From Smithella sp. ME-1 (GTDB lineage Bacteria > Desulfobacterota > Syntrophia > Syntrophales > Smithellaceae): DNA of 8,197 bases. Positions 1 to 5,632 of this stretch are shown here, in pieces. The notes under the pieces are model-generated. The model ran no database searches. It was not told the origin of the DNA and saw only the letters and a list, made by a program, of their open reading frames with translations. The stretch covers positions 1-8,197 of the forward strand of contig AWGX01000084.1 of NCBI GenBank assembly GCA_000495415.1. Reading direction: 5' to 3'. The position numbers were made by a program, and so were the translations under genes. Each line of letters starts with the position of its first letter. The first letter of the stretch is position 1.

Positions 1-124
1 TTTCGACCGAAGGGAGAAATCTTTCTGTATTAATGCATTAAGATTCCTCGTTCCGACAACCAGGCATGCCCAGGCATACGCCGGGGCTTCCTGCCCGGCT
101 TTGAATCGGAACTCGGAATGACAT
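1..124. repeat. Intergenic imperfect-palindrome repeat
   Basis: The left part reads CGACCGAAGGGAGAAATCTT (4-23). The right part, on the minus strand, reads TGTCATTCCGAG (from 123 down) and then CGAGGAATCTT (down to 40). Both resemble the dispersed 'GTCATTYCGA...GAGRAATCTT' intergenic repeats found in many environmental bacterial genomes. The two units face each other around a perfect palindrome TTAATGCATTAA (30-41). The right unit is interrupted by a structured stretch: GTTCCGA (50-56) pairs with TCGGAAC (106-112), a near-duplicate CCAGGCATGC/CCAGGCATAC lies at 60-79, and GCCGGG (80-85) pairs with CCCGGC (94-99). No coding potential is apparent. Assignment to a repeat family is from recognition of the core, not from a search. 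Confidence 0.6.
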
Positions 125-169
125 TTATTATAATTGTAACACAGTCTCTAAGCGAGGAAAGAACGTCGT

Positions 170-2434
170 TTACTTGAATAACTTATTCAATGCTTTCCCT
201 GCTTCCTGTACTTTTTTGCGTATTTTATCCGCAACGGGATTCATCGGATGATCAGGACATGTTTTATTCGGGATTGTTCCCGTTAAGTAGGCTTCGGTAA
301 ATGTTTGTGGACATAATTTTGTGGCAAGATATCCGGATTTTAGATCGATTACTGCTGTTTCTATTCCCTTGGGCGGAACTACAGCTAGTGGTCCGGATTG
401 GGAATACACGGCTCGCATGAATCGTGTCCAGATATGGAGAGCTCCGTCGGCACCGGTCAGACCGGTATCGGCGCCGGAATCATATCCCACCCAGACAGCG
501 CAAACCATGTCCTTAGTGTAACCCACAAACCATGAATCTTTGTTGCCGTTTGTCGTTCCGGTTTTCCCTGATGCCGGAAAATTAATATTCAGTAACCTGG
601 ACTCTTTTGCCGTTCCCCGTTGAAGTACTCCCTCCATTGCATACCCGGCAAGGTAGGTCACCCGCGCATCAAGCACCTGTTCACGTTTAACCTTTTTAGT
701 AACAATCTTATCTCCGTTTGCTGCCGTTACCGAGAAAAGCGGAAATCGTTCAAAGCGAATACCTCCCGAGGCTATGGTCGTATAAGCATAAGCAAGTTCC
801 ATTGGCGTAACTTCAAAGCTTCCCAGCGCCATGGAAGGTACAGGTAAAAGAGGACTCATGATACCGGTCAGACGTGCGGTTTTGAGCACTTCTTCGAAGC
901 CGACGTCATTGGCTAACCTGGTAGTGGCGGTATTTACAGAATCCTCTATTGCTTTTCGAATTGTAATTTTCCCATACTTCTTATCTTCGAAATTCGACGG
1001 TGTCCATAATCCTTCAGGAGTAGGAAGCGATATCGTCTCACCGGAAACCATTGTGGAAAGCGTCCAGTTTCCCAGATTTTCCAGCGATTGCGAAAGTGCT
1101 GCAAGGAGAACGAAAGGTTTGAAAGCACTTCCCGGTTGTCGTTTAGCATCTACCGCTCTATTAAATTTTGTTTGTCCGTAGTTCCGCCCGCCGACCATGG
1201 CAACCATTTCTCCGGTTTTCGGGTCAACCGCAATCAGTGCAGCCTGCAGCGGTTCACCGGCAGGGAAAGCCTTCTGCTCGATTTCTGTAAGCCCCTGGGC
1301 AACTGCCTCCTGCGCTATGGCCTGCCAGATGGGATCAAGTGACGTATAGTAACAATATCCGGGGTGATAGAATTTTTCAGTTCCCAGCCCCTCCCTGGTA
1401 ATCCGCTGTATATAATCAATAAAATACGAACTCGAATTGACAGGGGCTTTACTTGATTGTAATCGCACAGGCGCTTTTGACGCTCGGAGGAACTCATCTT
1501 CCCGGATCATGGACTTTCTTCGCATCTTGGTCATAATTTTGTTGCGAAGTTCCTTTGCCGCATCAAGATTTCTGAAGGGATTATGCCGGTTCGGAGAGTC
1601 GATTATCCCTGCAAGCAGTGCGGCTTCTTCAAGGGAAAGTTTTTTTGCATTTTTCGAAAAATAAAAATTTGCCGCCTCTTCGACTCCGTAGATCGCGCGG
1701 GAGCCGGCGTGTCCTAAATAAATTTTGTTAAGATACATCTCCAATATTTGTTTTTTCGAGTACCGCAACTCCATAGCCAGAGCAAGTTCCAACGCACGTA
1801 GTTTGCGAGCGAAAACCTTCCGCGGAGAGAGAAATAAATCCTTCGCGAGCTGTTGAGTAATAGTGGAACCGCAGCCAATTACAGGAATGTCAAATCCGAA
1901 GTGGTAATAAAAGCGCGGATCTTCGGAAGCGATTACCGCGTTTTGCAGGTAAGGAGAGATAGTCGCCAGGGTAAGCGAATAGCGGGATTCAGGCTCCGTA
2001 TTATTCAAACGGCCGATTTCTGCCGGTTCCAATCGGATCGATTCCAGTTTTTTACCTGTTGAGGAACTCAGCGCGGTTACTCTGCCATCGCGAACAGCTA
2101 TATCAACCGGGCTATCCATGTTTAAGCGCTTTTCAATTCCTTTGTTACGTAAGAATATCAGAATATGTTTCGCATCCTGAGAAAATGTTCCGGCTGTGGA
2201 CGGCTTTCCCCAAACTTTTTTATAGGAGAGTTTGTTCAATCGCTCAATAAAACGGATGTTGCCCAGATGATCGCCTTTACGGATTTCCAGAGGCCGTCCG
2301 TAAAATATAGAGGGAGATTTATCATCATTTTCGGTAGCCCATTTACCCAACTCGACGTACAGATAACCGATACGAAAAGCCAGGACAATAATCAGCACAC
2401 CCGAAACAATCAAAAACAAATTTTTACGACTCAA
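170..2434 (-). CDS. mrcB: Class A penicillin-binding protein, PBP1b-type
   Basis: Bifunctional peptidoglycan synthase of 754 aa, anchored in the inner membrane. It polymerises lipid II (glycosyltransferase) and cross-links stem peptides (transpeptidase) in the periplasm. Residues 5-27 are the single N-terminal membrane segment. Residues ~46-110 resemble the UB2H domain of PBP1b. The GT51 domain (~150-290) has E171-D172 in EDPRFYYH, then GSTITQQLAK (189-198) and the PBP1b-like YLGHAGSRAIYG. The transpeptidase domain has S436-A-F-K439, S499-V-N501 and K624-T-G-T-T. Near the C-terminus C708 and C726 flank the usual 'GT.P' tail. All transpeptidase motifs are intact. The oddity is in GT51: only about five residues separate GFD (180-182) from the CGSTITQQL motif, where homologues usually have about twenty. 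The start is TTG, chosen for its strong ribosome site. Divergent from an M23-like lipoprotein. The symbol marks family, not proven orthology. Confidence 0.93.
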   Translation of the reverse strand: MSRKNLFLIVSGVLIIVLAFRIGYLYVELGKWATENDDKSPSIFYGRPLEIRKGDHLGNIRFIERLNKLSYKKVWGKPSTAGTFSQDAKHILIFLRNKGIEKRLNMDSPVDIAVRDGRVTALSSSTGKKLESIRLEPAEIGRLNNTEPESRYSLTLATISPYLQNAVIASEDPRFYYHFGFDIPVIGCGSTITQQLAKDLFLSPRKVFARKLRALELALAMELRYSKKQILEMYLNKIYLGHAGSRAIYGVEEAANFYFSKNAKKLSLEEAALLAGIIDSPNRHNPFRNLDAAKELRNKIMTKMRRKSMIREDEFLRASKAPVRLQSSKAPVNSSSYFIDYIQRITREGLGTEKFYHPGYCYYTSLDPIWQAIAQEAVAQGLTEIEQKAFPAGEPLQAALIAVDPKTGEMVAMVGGRNYGQTKFNRAVDAKRQPGSAFKPFVLLAALSQSLENLGNWTLSTMVSGETISLPTPEGLWTPSNFEDKKYGKITIRKAIEDSVNTATTRLANDVGFEEVLKTARLTGIMSPLLPVPSMALGSFEVTPMELAYAYTTIASGGIRFERFPLFSVTAANGDKIVTKKVKREQVLDARVTYLAGYAMEGVLQRGTAKESRLLNINFPASGKTGTTNGNKDSWFVGYTKDMVCAVWVGYDSGADTGLTGADGALHIWTRFMRAVYSQSGPLAVVPPKGIETAVIDLKSGYLATKLCPQTFTEAYLTGTIPNKTCPDHPMNPVADKIRKKVQEAGKALNKLFK

Positions 2435-2446
2435 AATATCCTCCCC
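2435..2446 (-). promoter_or_regulatory. Ribosome binding site fixing the TTG start
   Basis: On the minus strand GGGGAGG (2446-2440) lies 5 nt before the TTG at 2434-2432. The next in-frame Met is residue 107, beyond the membrane segment and much of the UB2H-like region, so the TTG is the only sensible start. Confidence 0.75.
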
Positions 2447-2500
2447 GTCATTTTAGAGTTGGCCGAAACATTTTCATCGCACCAGAAACCATAATTTTTT

Positions 2501-2514
2501 TTGATACAAATCAA
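2501..2514. promoter_or_regulatory. FNR/CRP-family site (TTGAT-N4-ATCAA)
   Basis: TTGATACAAATCAA is a perfect match to the FNR consensus TTGAT-N4-ATCAA, and the symmetry extends to TTTTGAT-ACAA-ATCAAAA. It sits in the gap between the divergent PBP and lipoprotein genes, 2 nt before a plus-strand -35 hexamer (TTGACA, 2517-2522). Its centre is about 44-45 bp upstream of the start predicted from that promoter, close to but not exactly the classical -41.5 activator position. The sequence match is direct; binding by an FNR-like protein is inferred, and the site is AT-rich. Confidence 0.45.
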
Positions 2515-2516
2515 AA

Positions 2517-2545
2517 TTGACAGAAACGTATCTTAATGTTTTATA
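2517..2545 (+). promoter_or_regulatory. Candidate sigma70 promoter (distal)
   Basis: TTGACA (2517-2522) and TTTATA (2540-2545) are separated by 17 nt; TTATAA one base further is an alternative -10. It would give a leader of about 155 nt for the lipoprotein gene. The -35 is perfect and the -10 mediocre. It directly abuts the FNR-type palindrome. Confidence 0.4.
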
Positions 2546-2632
2546 AAGTTAACCACAGCGACCTCTGCACATCAAGAAAATTTTATACAAAAATTATTCC
2601 GGAAGTTGTCCGGCAACAGGCAATAAGGTTAC

Positions 2633-2661
2633 TTGTAATAGAAAACTGTGTCTGTTATAAT
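2633..2661 (+). promoter_or_regulatory. Extended -10 promoter of the lipoprotein gene
   Basis: TTGTAA (2633-2638), a 17-nt spacer and a perfect TATAAT (2656-2661) preceded by TG one base away (TGTTATAAT) form a strong extended -10 promoter. Transcription would start near 2668. That is downstream of an in-frame ATG at 2648, which supports translation from 2708. Confidence 0.65.
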
Positions 2662-2707
2662 CAACTATCAAATAACCCTTTTTAAAAAAAGTAAGGAGAA
2701 GACGGGT

Positions 2708-3550
2708 ATGAAGTTCATTAAATTTATTGCGATTCTGCTTTTGATGGTTTTGGCAATAAGCTGCTCAAAAAAAGATGATGCTCCCGCAATTCCTACAGAT
2801 TTAGCATTCCCTTATCAGGATGAAACTCAACTCGGTGACGAATCACACTGTTACGGCCTTACCAACTGGAATCCGCCCGATAATACTGAAACACATTCGG
2901 GTATCGATCTTGCCGCCCGTTACAGCGATCTGGCCATGGACGAAGCCCGCAACGTTCCCATTGTTGCTCCTGCCGCCGCGACCGGCTTCCATATATATGA
3001 TATGACCAGCGGAATGGGAGGGGCCAGCATCCTTCTTCTGCTGCAAATGAACGATTACTGGTACATTGCTATCAACTTCGAGCCCCAAAGCACTGACGCG
3101 GTGACCAACGCGCTCCAGCGCTCGAATTCTCTGGTAGATCTGTCCGGCACGGATTGCTCCGCTGGCTGCTACTTCAATACACCGGTCAGCAAGGGCGACT
3201 GGATCGGCGATCTCATTGTCCGAAACGTTATGACCGGCGCGTATCCGCACATTCATTACAGCTTGTTGTACAAATCTCCTTCCCAGACGCTGGAAGACGC
3301 CTTCGCCAATAATCTTTTGATTGCCAGAAACCAGGGAACCAATCTGCCACCAACATCGGGTGCCGGGTCTCCTGTAACACCCATAGAGCTCGTCGGAACG
3401 CCTACTACCTTCTATTGCCCGTATGAATATTCTTCCAGTGCCGCAAAGGCAATTATGGATGGCATGATAAAGTTATCCATAAGCGGCAGCGCCTGTTCCT
3501 GCGTTTGCGCGTATAATTCCGATGAAGGTGATTGCGGAGTTTGTCCTTAA
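2708..3550 (+). CDS. Cys-rich lipoprotein with M23 (LytM-like) domain
   Basis: 280 aa. Begins MKFIKFIAILLLMVLAISC, a lipoprotein signal peptide with C19 as the lipidated cysteine, so the protein should be membrane-anchored and face the periplasm. Residues ~60-190 look like a zinc metallopeptidase of family M23: H63-S-G-I-D67 matches the HxxxD ligand motif, VSKGDWIGDL (160-169) the 'kGd.iG' strand, and H181-I-H183 the HxH motif. If active it would cleave peptidoglycan peptide bonds; all four key residues are present. The match is distant, with a longer middle containing C150 and C154, and the tail is unusual: CSCVC (263-267) then C276 and C279. The start at 2708 is preferred over 2648: AAGGAG (2693-2698) lies 9 nt upstream, the signal peptide begins there, and the predicted transcript starts after 2648. 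Divergent from the PBP gene, so probably a cell-wall function. Confidence 0.75.
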   Translation: MKFIKFIAILLLMVLAISCSKKDDAPAIPTDLAFPYQDETQLGDESHCYGLTNWNPPDNTETHSGIDLAARYSDLAMDEARNVPIVAPAAATGFHIYDMTSGMGGASILLLLQMNDYWYIAINFEPQSTDAVTNALQRSNSLVDLSGTDCSAGCYFNTPVSKGDWIGDLIVRNVMTGAYPHIHYSLLYKSPSQTLEDAFANNLLIARNQGTNLPPTSGAGSPVTPIELVGTPTTFYCPYEYSSSAAKAIMDGMIKLSISGSACSCVCAYNSDEGDCGVCP

Positions 3551-3582
3551 AATAATGAACTAAAAAAAGTAGTTTAAAGAGA

Positions 3583-3616
3583 CAATCTTCCCGGATGGAA
3601 ATCCGGAGGAAGATTG
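3583..3616. terminator. Hairpin between convergent genes
   Basis: CAATCTTCC-CGGAT (3583-3596) pairs with ATCCG-GAGGAAGATTG (3601-3616) around a GGAA loop: a 9-bp and a 5-bp stem separated by a small bulge. It lies between the ends of the lipoprotein gene (+) and the DUF1284 gene (-). The U-tract is modest both ways: CTCTTGTTT on plus, TCTCTTT then a TTTTTTT run about 11 nt further on minus. Probably a bidirectional terminator. Confidence 0.6.
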
Positions 3617-3650
3617 ACTCTTGTTTGGCGCGGACATTAAAAGAACAGCC

Positions 3651-4073
3651 TCATAAATCTTTTATACCACTGAACACCCCGCAAAATTGTTTCCACGGAC
3701 ATCGGGTTTGACAGAATTCCAGCGGTGCTTTTTCCCTGATAAGCGCAATCAGCGCTTTTAGCGTTATTTCATCTCCGTAAGAAATACCAAGCCCTTTCAG
3801 AACTTTCGAGTCCCATTTTCCTACTTCTTCTTCATTGCCGACAGGATTTTCGCAACGATTATTCCGGCACTCAGGGCAGTAATCGCAAATCTGATCCGGT
3901 CCATTGGTTACGGTGATAATCAAATTCTTATCCGAATGCGTCAGATCTTTAAGTTTATTTAAGACGCGGGTGAATTCTTCCCCGCGAACTATATACTCCA
4001 AAGGCAGAAATCTTCCGCAAAAAATGTGATGCGGCCGCAATTTTAATTTTTCCTGATTTTCACTGAAAGTCAT
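3651..4073 (-). CDS. DUF1284 family cysteine-rich protein
   Basis: 140 aa, no signal peptide or membrane segment, so cytoplasmic. The N-terminal L12-R-P-H-H-I-F-C19 is the DUF1284 signature. A cysteine cluster follows: C63-x2-C66-x2-C69-x4-C74, then C121-x3-C125-x5-C131. With the HHxxC motif this suggests binding of a metal or an iron-sulfur cluster, but the biochemical function of the family is not established to my knowledge. The start at 4073 is chosen because GGGAGG (4086-4081, minus strand) lies 7 nt before the ATG; an in-frame ATG 16 codons upstream has no comparable site. The gene appears monocistronic, convergent with the lipoprotein gene and divergent from the lipocalin-like gene. 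Family assignment is confident; the role is unknown. Confidence 0.85.
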   Translation of the reverse strand: MTFSENQEKLKLRPHHIFCGRFLPLEYIVRGEEFTRVLNKLKDLTHSDKNLIITVTNGPDQICDYCPECRNNRCENPVGNEEEVGKWDSKVLKGLGISYGDEITLKALIALIREKAPLEFCQTRCPWKQFCGVFSGIKDL

Positions 4074-4116
4074 GTAAAATCCTCCCTTTAATTTCCATGA
4101 CAACTTATTGCTTTTT

Positions 4117-4145
4117 ATCATAAATTGCCTTTTAAAGAAAAGAAA
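4117..4145 (-). promoter_or_regulatory. Weak candidate promoter for the DUF1284 gene
   Basis: On the minus strand TATGAT (4122-4117) is a 5/6 match to the -10 consensus. The hexamer 17 nt upstream (TTTCTT, 4145-4140) is a poor -35. The leader would be about 37 nt. Confidence 0.25.
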
Positions 4146-4158
4146 ACATTAATTTTTT

Positions 4159-4178
4159 TACTAAGTTTTACTAAGTTT
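4159..4178 (+). repeat. Tandem 10-bp direct repeat upstream of promoter
   Basis: TACTAAGTTT occurs twice in perfect tandem (4159-4168 and 4169-4178), ending one base before the -35 hexamer TTGACA at 4180. A 10-bp period places both copies on the same DNA face, as expected for an activator site or a curved A/T tract. Confidence 0.5.
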
Positions 4179-4179
4179 C

Positions 4180-4208
4180 TTGACATACGAAACAGCTGTT
4201 TCTATACT
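4180..4208 (+). promoter_or_regulatory. Near-consensus sigma70 promoter of lipocalin/TPR unit
   Basis: TTGACA (4180-4185), a 17-nt spacer and TATACT (4203-4208) match 11 of 12 consensus positions. Predicted start near 4215, giving a leader of about 70 nt before the ATG at 4286. A strong promoter whose spacer is occupied by a perfect palindrome. Confidence 0.75.
4189..4202. promoter_or_regulatory. Putative operator, perfect 14-bp palindrome
   Basis: GAAACAGCTGTTTC is perfectly self-complementary. It fills the promoter spacer and ends directly against the -10 hexamer. A dimeric repressor bound here would block polymerase, and could also affect the divergent DUF1284 gene. No regulator gene is adjacent, so the cognate protein is unknown. 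Confidence 0.5.
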
Positions 4209-4285
4209 TATTCAAACAAAAAGATACCATCGTTTTACAACAGCAAACTCTGAAATAACCTGTCAATAAAACGGAGAAGGTTTTT

Positions 4286-4750
4286 ATGAGTGATAAACTG
4301 TTCACAGGAACCTGGAAACTGAAATCAGTCGTAAAAAAAACATCTGACGGCCGCGTGAGCAAACCTTTAGGTGAATATCCTTTAGGATACATATCCTACA
4401 CGCCCGATGGATTCATGCACGCAATCCTGATAAGGTCAGGGCAGAAACCTATTGGCATGCGTCCGGAAGAGCTCAGCGATGCCCTCAGCACGAAAAAACT
4501 ATTTATGTCCTGGAAATGCATAAAGGCAGGCCTAAAGTACATAAAGACAACGACAGCAGTCATGTCATATTGCGGCACATATGAAGTTATTGACAACACT
4601 GTTGTACATCATGTAAAAGCCGCTATGGTTCCCGACTGGATTGGAACGGATCTTAAACGCAAGTTTATCCTCAACAACAACACACTTACTCTTACACCAC
4701 ATGATGACACGGGAAATGTGATGGATTTGGTTTGGGAAAGAGTTTCCTGA
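4286..4750 (+). CDS. Lipocalin-like domain protein
   Basis: 154 aa, no signal peptide, so probably cytoplasmic. The pattern matches the lipocalin-like (Lipocalin_5 type) family: G8-T-W-K-L-K-S at the start of the first strand, PLGYISYTPDGFM (32-44), YCGTYEVIDNTVVHHV (95-110), then WIGTDLKRKFIL and the terminal LVWERV. The family is a small beta-barrel often found as a stand-alone protein; the ligand is not known and nothing here identifies it. GGAG (4273-4276) and AAGG (4277-4280) precede the ATG. It is the first gene after a strong promoter with an operator-like palindrome, and the next gene starts 26 nt after its stop codon in the same direction, so the two are probably co-transcribed. Confidence 0.8.
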   Translation: MSDKLFTGTWKLKSVVKKTSDGRVSKPLGEYPLGYISYTPDGFMHAILIRSGQKPIGMRPEELSDALSTKKLFMSWKCIKAGLKYIKTTTAVMSYCGTYEVIDNTVVHHVKAAMVPDWIGTDLKRKFILNNNTLTLTPHDDTGNVMDLVWERVS

Positions 4751-4776
4751 TATAAATTAAACAAAGAGATTTGATT

Positions 4777-5604
4777 ATGAAAAGATGCCCCCATTGCCGG
4801 GAAACGTTTCAGGATAGTGTTACTACATGCCTTTATTGTGACGGACCACTTGAAACACTGGAGCCGCTTCAATATAAGATTTCTGTTAAGAAAACCAAAA
4901 AAGAACAAAAAGGCAGCGACACAATACCAAAGAAAACATGGAAAGAAATCAGTATTCCGCTCATAACAGCTCTTGTAGTCGCCGGCATTCTATTTGCAAT
5001 CTCACAGATAAAATATTTTGACAAAAATACACAACAAATAACCAGAATTAAATCCATGCAGTTTGATTCGCCTGATACTTCCACATCGGCAGATACATCG
5101 ATATCAAACCCGGCATTATCGTCAGCTCCAACCACTACACCCGGTGCCGTCATTGATTTGTACAATAATGCATTGGCTCTGTGCTCCAGCGGGAAATGCA
5201 CCGACCCTCAAAAAGCTATTGAATATCTGGATGAAGCAATTAAACGCAAGCCTGATTTAGCCGAAGCTTACAACATCAGAGGTAATGCTGATGGTGATCT
5301 CGGACAGCATCAGCGTGCCATTGAAGATTACAACGAGGCTATCCGCCTGAAACCCAATTATGCTCATGCTTATTACAACAGAGGTTATACTTACAGTAAA
5401 CTCGGTCAATACCCGCAGGCTATTGAAGATTACAATGAAGCCATTCATTTGAAACTTGAAAATACCAGTGTCTATTACAACAGAGGCAATGCTTATTTTA
5501 TGCACGGCAATAAAGAACTTGGCTGCACTGACGCGCAAAAGGCTTGTGAATTGGGAGACTGCACATTACTGGAAGACGCCAAAAGCAAAAAATATTGTCC
5601 TTGA
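4777..5604 (+). CDS. Zinc-ribbon, membrane-anchored TPR protein
   Basis: 275 aa in three parts. The N-terminus carries a four-cysteine zinc ribbon (C4-P-H-C7 and C18-L-Y-C21). Residues ~58-76 (ISIPLITALVVAGILFAIS) form one membrane segment, preceded by a lysine-rich stretch, so the ribbon should be cytoplasmic and the rest exported. After a Ser/Thr/Asp linker come about three to four tetratricopeptide repeats: ~126-159, 161-194, 195-228 and a partial one to ~262, each with the A..YN.RG and QAIEDYNEAI pattern. The C-terminal ACELGDCTLL...KKYC resembles the end of other TPR proteins. The repeats are visible in the DNA at a 102-bp period (ATTGAAGATTACAA at 5320 and 5422). TPRs bind partner proteins; the partner is unknown. 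The start is ATG 4777; an in-frame TTG two codons upstream is possible. Likely operon with the lipocalin-like gene. Confidence 0.82.
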   Translation: MKRCPHCRETFQDSVTTCLYCDGPLETLEPLQYKISVKKTKKEQKGSDTIPKKTWKEISIPLITALVVAGILFAISQIKYFDKNTQQITRIKSMQFDSPDTSTSADTSISNPALSSAPTTTPGAVIDLYNNALALCSSGKCTDPQKAIEYLDEAIKRKPDLAEAYNIRGNADGDLGQHQRAIEDYNEAIRLKPNYAHAYYNRGYTYSKLGQYPQAIEDYNEAIHLKLENTSVYYNRGNAYFMHGNKELGCTDAQKACELGDCTLLEDAKSKKYCP

Positions 5605-5623
5605 ACTTATGCCACGACAATAT
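5586..5623 (-). terminator. Possible terminator for the dehydrogenase gene
   Basis: Read on the minus strand, ATATTGTC (5623-5616) and GACAATAT (5599-5592) form an 8-bp perfect stem with a 16-nt loop. The stem runs straight into TTTTTGCTTTT (5591-5581). It lies just after the dehydrogenase stop and overlaps the last codons of the convergent TPR gene. The stem is AT-rich, so strength is uncertain. Confidence 0.4.
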
Positions 5624-5632
5624 AATGCCGTA

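Noticed and set aside
831..1181. Open frames on the plus strand within the PBP gene, such as this 116-codon one
   Set aside because: Antisense to intact PBP motifs, with no recognisable domain or initiation signal.
2435..2500. A minus-strand promoter for the PBP gene
   Set aside because: Several AT-rich hexamers exist, but none gives a convincing -35/-10 pair at 16-18 nt spacing, so none is annotated.
2648..2707. An upstream in-frame ATG at 2648 would extend the lipoprotein by 20 residues
   Set aside because: It lies upstream of the start predicted from the extended -10 promoter (2633-2661), has no ribosome site, and would bury the lipoprotein signal peptide; 2708 has AAGGAG at 9 nt.
2843..3256. 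A 137-codon antisense frame within the M23-like lipoprotein gene
   Set aside because: The plus-strand protein has a lipobox, HxxxD and HxH motifs; the antisense product shows nothing coherent.
4074..4121. A 16-residue N-terminal extension of the DUF1284 protein
   Set aside because: The upstream ATG has no good ribosome site and overlaps a candidate -10; GGGAGG is placed correctly for 4073.
5320..5460. 102-bp periodic DNA similarity that could be read as a tandem repeat or array
   Set aside because: It is explained by the 34-residue TPR units of the encoded protein; spacing and sequence are not CRISPR-like.
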